From positions 7,321,001 through 7,385,000 of the forward strand of contig OX387204.1 of the NCBI GenBank assembly GCA_947561715.1: a stretch of 64,000 nucleotides of DNA, given 5' to 3'. Within the stretch, counting starts at the first letter, position 1. Every line of letters begins with the position of its first letter. Shown here piece by piece: positions 10,421 through 20,815 of this stretch. A program made the translations under genes and the position numbers. The DNA is from Ascidia mentula. Its lineage: Eukaryota; Chordata; Ascidiacea; Phlebobranchia; Ascidiidae. Under the pieces are notes generated by a model that was not told the DNA's origin, did no database searches, and worked only from the letters and a program-made list of their open reading frames with translations.

Positions 10421-12480
10421 AAATTGGGTACAATCCCTACACTGCAACTGCTCATCGAGCTGACTCAACCCTACGCGTTTCCTTTGCTCTATCAAGTAGG
10501 TGTTTCTAACTTTTCATGTCAATCTTTGAAAATGAAGTTGATTCCCAACAAGCAAATCAAATTAATGTTTTTTCGCATTGGCCGATTCTTGAATGTCGTC
10601 GTTTCAGTAATTAGCTTTGTACATGAACCTACGTGCATTATAAAGAACCTGCCTGACGTTTTTCCCACTTCCAAGCTTGTGTCCACCTTCACCTTGTCCG
10701 TAAAAAGCATCTGCACTCTATTGCGTGTATATACCTGTGTACCCATAAGCGACAACAGGAGCATTTTTCTTTGCCATCATAGTCTGAATTGTTGCCTCAA
10801 ATATCAGTAAAGTCCGTTGTTCTGTATGCTTGCACAATGGATTCCATATAGAACGTACATGTAGACGTTCTACCTGTACATACTTGAAGCATACGGTTAC
10901 CAAGCCTTCAACATTTGACCACTTGACCTTCTGCTCGAACGTCTCTCTGGATTATTCCCCATACTTTTCCCCATACCAATTGTTCCGGTTTTCTCTGTGC
11001 GTCAAAGAAAAGCATTACCGTGGATGTCGGGCGTTATTGTGATTTCACGTGTCATGCTTCTTAATAGACTTGGGTAGAATTGAATATGATTCCCACCTAT
11101 TCAGCTTTAATTGACTCAAGTTTAACAATAGATTGTTATCATTCCGTATCTTGAATACAATATTGTGTTGCACACTATTGTGTTTTTAGATTTTTGTTTG
11201 TTTTTAAAGTGGTGGACACTAGGATTACATACATTCTAAACGCCCTCATTAAGAAACTACTTACTAAACCAGAGGCGCTGAATCATGGAACGAACTTCTG
11301 CAGCGAGTAAACCATTTTATTTTCTTGAACTCAGTCCTCGGTCAGTCAAACAGTTTCCGTGGTCGAAGTCCAAGCAGTAAATGAGGATTGGTGTAAATTG
11401 TTTGGACTGTTTGTATATACTACTTTGTATTTATGTATATATTGCCAAATGTACAGTATTTTTGTTTACACCAAGGCAACTAAACATGAAACACAATAAA
11501 TGTAAAAAAACGTTTAAAATATATAAATCAGGCATTTAAAACCTTTTCTACAGAAAAGTCTATAGACTTTGATTAAGATTTTTAAACTTGAAGTTCAAGA
11601 AACTAAAATGGTTTACTCGCTGCAGAAGTTGGTTCCATGATTCAGCGCCTCTGGTTTAGTAAGTAGTTTCTTAATGAGGGCGTTTAGAATGTATGTAATC
11701 CTAGTGTCCACCACTTTAAAAACAAACAAAAATCTAAAAACACAATAGTGTGCAACAAAGTATTTTATTCAAGATACGGAATGATAACAATCGATTGTTA
11801 AACTTGAGTCAATCAAAGCTAAATAGGTGGGAATCATATTCAATTCTACCCAAGTCTATTAAGAAGCATGACACGTGAAATCACAATAACGCCCGACATC
11901 CACGGTAATGCTTTTCTTTGACGCACAGAGAAAACCGGAACGATTGGAAGTAGGGAATATACCAGAGAAACGTTCGAGCAGAAGGTCAAGTGGCAAAATG
12001 TTGAAAGCAGGGTAACCGTATGCTTTGAGTATGTACAGGTAGAACGTCTACATATATGTTCTATATTCGAATCTATTGTGCAAGCACTTTACTGAGATTT
12101 CAGGCATCAATTCAGACTATGTTAACAGAGAAAAATGTTTCTGTCGTCCACTCGCTACACAGGTATATACACGCAATAGAGTGCAGATGCTTTTTACGGA
12201 CAAGGTGTAGGTGGGCACAAGCTTGGAGGTGGCCAAAACGTTACACAGGTTCTTTTGTAATGCACGTATGTACATGCACAAAGCTAATTACTGAAATGAC
12301 AGCATTCAAGAATCGGCCGAAGCGAAAAACTTTAGTTTGATTTGCTTGTTATAAGGAATCAACTTTATTAAAAGATTGACATGAAAAGTTAGACACACCT
12401 GCTTGACACAGCACAGGGAAAGTGTAGGTTTAAGTCAGGTCGATGACCAGTTGCAGTGTAGGGATTCCATTGTATTCTTA
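10421..12480. repeat. large imperfect palindrome, arms about 0.9 kb
   Basis: Left arm about 10421-11331 and right arm about 11592-12480 are reverse complements over most of their length, with a spacer of about 260 bp. Long shared blocks include GCGCTGAATCATGGAAC and CACTAGGATTACATACATTC. The open frames at 10316-10810 (plus) and 10519-10764 (minus) fall in or across the arms, have no family features and are disturbed in the other arm, so I do not call genes. This could be an inverted duplication or a fold-back element. Confidence 0.75.
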
Positions 12481-12640
12481 AACCCCGAAAAATACAGTTC
12501 AACATTACAGGTGCAGCATAAACAATAGAACCCCATTTCATTTCTATTTTAAAACAAACACAGTAAGTGCGTTCCAAAAAGATTCGCAAAACACTTCATA
12601 TATGCAAAAGGAGCAAAAATTGAACTCTTTTGTTGGGGGC

Positions 12641-14559
12641 AAAACCATTTAAGCGAAACTTTACGCATGAGTAACACGAGACAGAATGGCGCAAGCAAAT
12701 TGCCGAAATTGTAGCGGGTAATACGTTCAAGTTCGTGCAAAAGGATAAACAAGGCGGGCAAATTCATTCTATTTTACCGGTAAATGTATCGCTTATAGAT
12801 GGATTTGAAGAAACAAAAAACGAAAAGTAGGCTTACAAAAATGCGTGGAAGTTGAAATGCAGTCATTGCAATTACTGTGCGTGTAATTTATTTTTGATTA
12901 GCACTGTCACTAAATATTAGCATAGAAGTGTTACCTGAAAGCTCTGATGCAGCAAATATTAAAAATCTAAATTTTACTTATCACCAACCATACTTTTTGT
13001 TTAATTTTTAACAGCTATAGTGAACTGCCCCAGGTCTACTGATCACAGAAGAGGAACATACAATGTTTACAACATACAAAGAAATTGAAGGTGTGATTTT
13101 TTTTACATGCGTGTTTTGGCTTCATTGATTCATGCGTGTGGCCTTATTTTTCTGTAAACATGATGACATTATTTGCAAACGTTCCTGTAAAACAGCCACT
13201 ATATATAGACATACACACATCAAAAAATAGCGATGGGTTTGCGTATAAAAAAAAAAATTGAAACCAAATTTTTTTAGGTTGCTATCCTTTGCTCCAGAAG
13301 GTATGTCGTTTCATCTTAGGGGTTTTATCCAGTCTTTGCAAGATCATCACCACTTACTGCTCAAATATAAACAACAACCCCCAAAAGATCAACAATGACC
13401 TCAAATGGATCAACACATACTGCGACAAGATCATTGGGTACTGTACCAGGATCGCCTCTAGCACAACCATTACTCGATTGTTGAGAGCAGTCGATACATT
13501 TATTTGTCCAAAAACAGCCAAGCGCCGTAAGTACAGAACAAAAGGAGGTGGTGGTTTCCACGCAAAGAGAAGTCAACATTCAAGACGAAGTGGCTTCGGT
13601 CGGTCAAAGAGTGTTAAGATCAGAACCGTCTTTAGTCGCGCTCAAACTGCTGCTGTTCTGTGCCAACCAACCGCAGGAATGGCATGGCTTACAGAAGGTT
13701 GCTCTTACAGAAGAAACCAGCACTAACCTTACTAAATAAGACTTGAAAACCTGTAAATTTGCATTGGAAGTGTAAAGGATTGATTTACGTGGCATATTTG
13801 CTATTATTTTGTACATATGTGTGTATTGTGCCTTCTTGTGTTGAGGTATTGTAACGCAACGCAAGACTTTAAGTTTAATAAAAAACCGCAATAACAAAAA
13901 AACACCGTAAACAAGATTAGGTTGTGATAAATGGCCGCAAGCTGTCAAGGTCGTTTAAAGGCTGTCCTTGTTAAAGTCTAGTATTTTGAGTATGAACGTG
14001 ACGTGCATGAGAGTATGTTATCCACAATTATAAAACCTTAAACAACGTATACTGGTTTTTGCTTGTACATATACTAACAATCATGGAATCGGATGGAGTC
14101 TCGATATGATTTCTTTAATTGCCGAATGTAATCTACGGGAAGACTAAACGAAAAGTAGTCGTGCGTCACTAATGCAGTTACTAAAATTTAGTTTGAAATG
14201 ATACAGATAGTATTGCATTATTCGCAAAAATACATCATTACCGAGGAGAGTTCTTTGCCATAATAGTGCCTGACTTATTTCGCTAAAATTGGTATCGGCT
14301 ATGCTCGTGTCACTACAACGATGTAAAAGTTAAATAAAACTGGAAGTTTCCCACCCACTTAGGCGACCGGACACTCTTTTTACTCTCTAGCTCCGCTGGT
14401 GTTATTTAAACGTGTCACTGCCGGTGCGGTAGCCGAGAGCTCGGGAGAAGACCTATGATGGCGAATGTATCGCGAGCATTGGGTGGGTGATTGGCAGCAA
14501 GAAGAAAATCTGATCGGGATTCGTGAGAAGCCCATTGTTAAGTTGTTGCGTGTTCGATC
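12641..14559. repeat. left arm of a larger inverted duplication
   Basis: About 1.9 kb that reappears reverse-complemented at 16067-17920. It contains a decayed family A gene at 13278. Matches run from AAGCGAAACTTTACGCATGA at the outer side to GCGTGTTCGATCA at the inner side, with small indels and substitutions throughout, so the duplication is not very recent. Confidence 0.75.
13278..13739 (+). pseudogene. decayed family A gene, left copy
   Basis: An acceptor (TTTTTTTTAG ending 13277) opens an exon with two leading bases, as in the family. The frame stays open for about 145 codons ([20 protein letters not shown] near the start, one hydrophobic segment). The family tail appears in another frame near 13560-13612 ([17 protein letters not shown] against QKEVHVRDGVASVSERV). 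The inverted copy at 16903-17282 shows the same frame relation, so the change predates the duplication. Alternatively the long frame is a new protein. A strong donor, GTAAGT at 13528, lies just before the tail, but no matching acceptor restores the family frame. Confidence 0.45.
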
Positions 14560-16066
14560 AGGAAGTGTTTTAATAAGTTGGTATTATGATTGTAATTGTT
14601 TAAGCTAGGTATTTTTTGAACTGAGCTATTTACGTGAATTTGTCTGAAAATTAATGAAATTTCATTAGATACGGCACTGAACTTTTATACATATCACAGC
14701 GATTAGGTTTTTTAGTGAGCAACTTTAACTTACAAACGGTACTCCCCAACTGGTCAGTGTTTAAACCGGTTTGAAACGTCCGAGCCATTGCAAAGAAAAT
14801 AAGTGGACAATGTTAAATTGACTGCACATTGTACGAAATTCCATCATGTTCTCTTTTATAGTTTGATGTGTGGATAATCGTTAAAGTGTACTTTTGTTTG
14901 TGTGGGAGCATTCCAATTCAACTTCAACGCACGAAAACTAGACGACTGAAAAGTAAAACAATTGCAATGGGATCAAACGACGACGGTATGAATGTTTTTA
15001 CAAACTATGTGGTTTTCAGATGTTGTTTCAAAGCCAGCGAATTGTCCAATGACGCCAATTGGTGTGTGTAATTTTATTTTCCTCTGTAAAGGTTAAAAAC
15101 AACAAAAGCTTTTGTTCATATTACCGCACAACCCCTGCTTGAAAAATAAACCTGTCAGAAAATCATGTTGAATCAGGCCTTGTGTGCCCCACGCCAGCGG
15201 TATTTGTAATATTGCTTCTTTTTATCGTTCATGTGTGTGTAATGCCCGATGCAAAATTTTTCAGCTGGTTGCTTCAAATAGATTATCCAACTTGTCTTCC
15301 ATCCAGTCGCACATTTGACGTTCTTTGCTTTGACGCACCAGAATATACGTTTCAATTTGATCATTAACTTTCACAGCACAAATGTCACTGTTACGCATCA
15401 AACTCGGTAAATAACATTATTGCATGAGTAAAGTTGCTATTGGCCATTCTACAAATCATGAAATTGTATGTAAAAAGACCTTGAGTTTTTATGCCACAAG
15501 CAGCTAGGACGCACGATCACTATCGCGCTTGGAACAATTTAAAGTTACATACCTGATACTGCAACGTGTCTTTCAATTAATAAATAAGTCTGCTCACTGA
15601 GACCAAATTCAGTAGTCTACAGCAAGAACTCGCAAGCAAACTTTAGTTTCAGTTATAGTAGCCGGCCGAAGCTATTTGAATAAAATCTACCTTCCTCGGA
15701 ACTGGTTGTGTTTGTTAAGAACTGTCTTTCTGGCATTGAAATTAACTTGTTTCTTGTTTTAACCGACAAAAGCAGCACTATGTTTGGGTTTGATAACACA
15801 ATACATATGCAACATATTCTAATGCAGGTCATGTTGTTATTACACTAAACCAAATTACTTTAACAGCACAAAACTTTAAATTGTCTCAACAATTTTGACA
15901 TTTGACGTAAATTTCCTTCGTATTTACACATTTGTTTAGGAGTGGGGCGTTTGTTCGCAACACACAGCAGCAGCACCGATCGAGAAGGAAGTGTTTCCAA
16001 ACGCTCCATACAACAATAAGCAATGTGGAGACAATAAAATGAAATGTGTATAAGCTGCAGACAGAT
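14560..16066. other. spacer between inverted arms, no gene seen
   Basis: About 1.5 kb of single-copy AT-rich sequence with only short unsupported open frames. Confidence 0.45.
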
Positions 16067-17920
16067 GATCGAACACGCAACAACTTTACATTGGGCTTCT
16101 TAAGATTCCCGATCTGGTTTTCTTCTTGCTGCCAATCAGGAAGACGCTGCCAAACACCCGCCCAATGCTCGCGATACATTCGTGTGTCCGGTCGCCTAAG
16201 CGGGTGGGAATCTCATAGCCGATACCAATTTTAGCGAAATAAGTAAGGCACTGTGGCAGAGAACTCTCCTCGGTAATGCTGTATTTTCGCGAATGATGCA
16301 TTACTATCTGTTTTAATTCAAACTAAATTTTAAAGCTGCCATCTTCCCGTTGATTACATATGGCAAGTAAACAAAGCATATCGAGTCTCCATCCGATTCC
16401 ATGATTGTTAGTGTTGTATTCTTGTATATTCGACAGAAGCATGAAGCAATAGCACGTATACAAATTAAGACTGTCCATTGGGTAATGCAACCGTGGTTAA
16501 ATAGGGAATGCGGCTAATCACATTCCTGTAAAATTAACGTTGAAATGGTTACAGGGTGCGAAATCATACAATACAGGGTACGAAAAATGTTACACTTCCA
16601 TGATCATAACAGTTAGTATATGTACAAGCAAAACCATATGCTGTTTAGGGTTTTATAATTGTGGATAACATATTCTCATGCATGTCGTGTTCATACTCAA
16701 AATACTAGACTTTAACAAGGACAGCCTTTAAATGACCTTGACAGCTTGCGTCCATTCATCACAACCTAATATTGATTACAGTAACTTTTTGTTATTGCGT
16801 TTTTTATTAAATTATAAAGACTTGCGTTGCGTTAAAATATCTCAACACAAGAAGGCACAGTACACAAATATGTACAAAATAATAGCAAATATGCCATGTA
16901 AATCAATCTTTTACACTTTTAATGCAAATTTGCAGGAACTTAACATGGTTACTCTTTGACCGACCGGGGCCACTTCGCCTTGAATGTCGACTTCTCTTTG
17001 CATGGCAACCGCCACCTCCTTTTGTTCTGTACCTACAGCGCTTGGCTGTTCTTGGACAAATAAATGTATCAACTGCTCTTAACAATCGAGTAATGGTTGT
17101 GCTAGAGGCGGTCCTGATACAGTACCCAATGATCTTGTCGCGGTATGTGTTGATCCATTTGAGGTCATTGATCTTTTGGGCGTTGTTGTTTATATTTGAG
17201 CAGTAAGTGATGATGATCTTGCAAAGATTGGATAATACCCTAAAGATGAAACGACATATCTTCTGGAGCAAAGGATAGCAACCTAAAAAAATTTGGTTTC
17301 AAATTTTTTTTTATACGCAATCTCATCGCTATTTTTTGGTCTGTGTATATCTATATATAGTGGGTGCTTTACAGGGACGTTTGCAGATAATGTCATCATG
17401 TTTTTTAGAGGAAATAAAGCTACACGCACGAGTAAATGAAACACCAAACCGCCTGTAAAAAAGACTCACCTTTAATTTCTTCGTATGTTCTAAACACTGT
17501 AAGTTCCTCTTCAGTGATCAGTAGACCTGGGCAGTTATAGTTGTTAAATATTAAACAAAAAGTATGGTTGACGATAAATAAAATTTAGATTTTTAATATT
17601 TGCTGCATCAGAGCTTTCAGGAAGCACTTTGTTAATATTTAGTGACAGTGCTAATCAGAAATAAATTACACCCACAGTAATTGAAATGACTGCATTTCAA
17701 CTTCCACGCATTTTGTAAGACCGCTTTTTTTTTATTTCTGCAAATCCATCTATCAGCAAAATATTTACCGGAAAAATAGAATTAATCTGCCTGCCTTGGT
17801 TCCCTTCTGCACGAACATGAACGTATTATCCGTTACTTTGGGGATTTTGCTTGCGCCATTCTGACGCATTTCTGTCTCGTGTTACTCATGCGTGAAGTTC
17901 CGCTTGATTGGTTTCAATTA
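16067..17920. repeat. right arm of the larger inverted duplication
   Basis: Reverse complement of 12641-14559. Part of it (about 16307-16710) is also directly repeated at 18286-18490 and 20871-21075, so it has been copied more than once within the cluster. Confidence 0.75.
16903..17282 (-). pseudogene. decayed family A gene, right copy
   Basis: The inverted partner of the relict at 13278. The acceptor (AG at 17283-17284) and phase are kept and the long frame is open for about 122 codons (MLQKICRFIFRVLSNLC...). The family tail again lies in another frame (AMQREVDIQGEVAPVGQRV). The two copies differ by one whole codon in the long frame (NND against ND) and many substitutions. The shared frame relation argues for common descent from an already altered gene. 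A functional protein in the long frame cannot be excluded. Confidence 0.45.
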
Positions 17921-18080
17921 AGAAGACTGCCAAACGCTGTGGCAGAGAACTCTCCTTTGTAATGCTGTATTTTCGCGAATGATGCAATATAATCTGTTTA
18001 GGAACACAACTCACGGGTTTTCTCATAATGCTGAGTATAAATAGACTGGCCCATATTGTTATTAACACTGTCATGTTAAA

Positions 18081-18112
18081 GACGTTTCGACAAAAACTTT
18101 TGTCATCATCAG
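18081..18112 (-). ncRNA. hammerhead-like core of the Penelope-associated kind, doubtful
   Basis: The minus strand reads CTGATGA, then a 7-bp helix (GACAAAA with TTTTGTC), GAAA, C and GTC. The extra T between the core and the helix departs from the consensus, and stem I is weak. Similar minimal motifs are known in Penelope-like elements. It may be an inactive relic. Confidence 0.25.
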
Positions 18113-18190
18113 TTTGACTGACGCGATTGGTAGAGCTCCATCAATATAAGGGGCTGACCTGACTGACGTCACAGATAAGGCTCGCGCGAC

Positions 18191-18283
18191 TGGTGACGTC
18201 ATTTTGCTATCGGCCACACACCACTGAGAGGCGGAAAATGCGCCTCTCAGTGGTGTGTGGCCGATAGCAAAATGACGTCACCA
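18191..18283. repeat. perfect 43-bp hairpin
   Basis: 18191-18233 and 18241-18283 are exact reverse complements around the 7-base loop GAAAATG. Each arm contains a TGACGTCA palindrome. A duplication breakpoint lies at the loop-proximal end of the left arm. Confidence 0.9.
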
Positions 18284-18533
18284 CCAATCTGTTTTATTTC
18301 AAACTAAATTTTAATAACTGCAGTCTTCCCGTTGATTACATATGGCAAGCAAACAAAGCATATCGAGACTCCATCCGATTCCATGATTGTTAGCATACGT
18401 ACAAGCAAAAACCCGTATGGGCTGTTTAGAGTTTTATAATGGTGGATAACGTATTCTCATGCACATCATATTCATACTCAAAATACTAGCTGGTTTGAAA
18501 TGAATATTTTGTTTTTACGTCTTGATAACAGTG

Positions 18534-18763
18534 CTAGCGTCTTGTCTCAACGATATGAACCCGTTCGCTCACGCTGGCAACGCCATCTCTCACATGGACT
18601 TCCTTTTGAACAGCAATAATCACGTTTCTCTGAGGCGGGGCGACAGGTTCTCTATAAACCACGACCTGTCTCGGCTCGACCATTTGTTCCTCTTCGGTGC
18701 AATGTTTGTAGATTTTGTAAATGGCCCAAATAAGCATGAAAGGCAAAGCAACGACAAAGAGGA
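18534..18763 (-). CDS. family A one-pass membrane protein body, no first exon of its own
   Basis: An open frame of 75 codons encodes a membrane span (LFVVALPFMLIWAIYKIYK), a linker with VEPRQVVVYREPVAPP, and the tail IIAVQKEVHVRDGVASVSER. Relative to the intact gene at 24994 its homology starts abruptly at 18763, exactly at a CACAG acceptor that leaves two bases and so keeps the family phase. No MGSSDDDEF-type first exon lies between here and 20350. It is either a 5'-truncated pseudogene or a terminal exon spliced from a distant first exon. The tandem copy is at 21119. Confidence 0.5.
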
Positions 18764-20349
18764 CTGTGTCGTGAGATTAAACATCACCGGAAGAGTGAAT
18801 TTTCAAATCTCGTTCCGACTTGTCAAGTAAAATTGGCTTGTCTGCGAGCGTTATGATTGTACTTCATGATCGATATGTAATAGCGGGCAAAGGCTTGACA
18901 GGCCTGCTTTGGCATAGGAGTGAATGCATTTTTGTTGCATCCACCAACGCATCGAATTATGTTGCATCGGCGGAGAGCACCGTTGAACCAACATAGAATG
19001 TCACAATATTTAAATAAAAATTCATTTAAAAGTAAAACGGTCACGACTATAAAAAGATTGTAAGGTGGCAAGCTTGAATTTGTGTTTTGTTACTCAGGCG
19101 TGGAAAGTGCTGATCTGCCTGACCGAGAAAGTATCGGTCAACAATACAAGTTCCTCTTTTGTGACGTTGCCCCAAACTGGTTCCACTTGGTTTTGTATGT
19201 CTGCTGCTTCTGTGGAGGTTATTGGTTTTTTTTTTATCTATTTTGCATGTATTTCGTTGGTTACCTCATGTCATGTTTATATCTAGTTTAAACAAGCTGA
19301 TGTATTTTCCTGCTGTCTCTAGTTATGCTAGTGTTTTCTTCCTAATTTCGTCAAGGCTTCTCGGCGAATCAACAGTCCTTAAGTTTTTATGCCACATGCA
19401 CCAGAGACGCAAGATCGTCAGAAAGAAGCCAACTCAAATCAAACAAAATGATTTGTATGCAATATGCATCCCACGAACTACATAAAAGCCAGTGTAAGCA
19501 CAAAAGTCTATGATTGTGAACAACAAGAATTAAGTTTGTTGTCTGGGTTTGGATTGATATCCTTTCGACACAGACAATGTGTTTGTATTAGAACTGTTTT
19601 CTGACATTGAAATTAACGTAGATTTTATTTTAACCAACAAAGCAGCACTATGTTTGTGTTTGATAAAACATCTGAACATGCAACATATCCTTATGCTAGT
19701 CATGTTGTTATTACACTAAACCAAATTACTTTAACAGCCATAAACTTTGATAGGTCACAACAACTTTGATATTTGACGTAGTAACAGCAGCTTGGAAGAA
19801 GTAGGTTTTACAACATTCACAAACGGTACAGCACAAAGGGTATTTTTTGCGTAAAACGTCGACTCACACCCATAACAGACTTTGTGAGATTATCTTTCTT
19901 ACTCTCTCGTGTTATTCGTGGGTTGAGCGCAATTTATACTTCTCATCGGAGAGGCTCTGTCCACAACAGAGACGGGTTCCTCCTTAACGCACTTCCGAAC
20001 TGGTGATATAACCTCACTTGGTCAAATCAAAGCATTACGTTCAAGCTTTTGCTCTTTAAAGTGTTTCAGGTTAAAAAATCTCCATCAGGGATTTATTTAA
20101 AATACATGAAGCTTTGTTGTTTTTCAGGCACTGTGATATTTAGTACTTTTGCTATATAGAGAGCATATTACATCCTATAAATTAGTTACCTCCTGGAGTT
20201 AGTTTACACAAACCCGGCATGCTTGAAGCAGTTTGATTGACTGCCCAACAATATATTGAAAAAATATCGTTGCCATTGTCATACAGGAACTGGACACAAA
20301 GTAACAGTCAATATAAAAGCAATTATTCCACATGTGCAATGATGTCGTT

Positions 20350-20651
20350 TCAAATGAAAAATGGTATAGCATACAAAAGCTGATTTAAAATGAATATTTT
20401 GTCTTGATAACAGTGCTGGAGTTTTATCTCAGCGACTGGAACACGTTCGCTCACAGTGGCAACGCCATTATTTACACTTTGAACACTTTGAACAATAATC
20501 ATGTTTGGGGCAGGTTCCCTGTAAACCACAACTGGTTTCGGCTCTGGTTCCACTTTGGTGCAACATTTGTAGATTTGGTAAATGGCCCAAATGAGCATAA
20601 AAGGCAAAGCAACGACAAAGAGGACGAGATAGCAGAGACACACCGCCACAT
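20350..20651 (-). CDS. family A one-pass membrane protein body, first exon cut off by the duplication
   Basis: The exon opens after an acceptor (AG at 20652-20653) with two leading bases and encodes 100 aa: NVAVCLCYLVLFVVALPFML as the membrane span, YKCCTKVEPEPKPVVVYREP, then a shortened tail NNGVATVSERVPVAE and a unique hydrophobic extension (LQHCYQDKIFILNQLLYAIP). It is identical in sequence to the gene at 22935. Its own first exon is missing because the duplicated unit ends in the intron. It is probably a pseudogene unless it splices from the exon at 23451. Confidence 0.5.
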
Positions 20652-20815
20652 CTGGGATAGAAACATGTATAATTAAATGCCTTGAATTGTCTGAAAGAAT
20701 CCAATAAGCTTTTATTTAACAGATATGCGGCAAACAAATTAGCACAGACCATGACTAAATTGCAACCATCGCAGTATTTGTACTTATTTTTAGTATTTTT
20801 AGCATATAGTATTTT

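Larger units (their letters stand above)
18000..18285. mobile_element. 286-bp fold-back insertion with 9-bp target duplication
   Basis: The direct repeat AATCTGTTT (17991-17999 and 18286-18294) flanks the insert. The related sequence at about 16300-16330 runs through the site without it, giving an empty-site comparison. The right end is a perfect 43-bp inverted repeat with a 7-base loop. The left part contains TCGACAAAAACTTTTGTC. It is too short to code. The family is not identified. Confidence 0.65.
18231..20815. repeat. 2,585-bp tandem duplication, unit 1
   Basis: Nearly identical to 20816-23400 at a constant offset of 2,585. I noticed only about three single-base differences. The unit starts at the hairpin (GCGGAAAATG) and ends within the intron of a family A gene. 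It carries two family A gene bodies. Confidence 0.9.

Noticed and set aside
10316-10810. 164-codon plus-strand open frame
   Set aside because: It extends from outside into a palindrome arm, is not preserved in the other arm, and shows no domain, signal or splice context.
18522-18830. 102-codon plus-strand frames opposite the family A genes (also at 21107, 24991, 20404)
   Set aside because: They are antisense shadows of the family A exons: conservation follows the minus-strand protein, splice phase and stop.
19065-19485. Overlapping 69-87 codon frames repeated at 21650-22070
   Set aside because: They recur only because they lie in the 2,585-bp duplication; overlapping frames with no splice context or recognisable domain.
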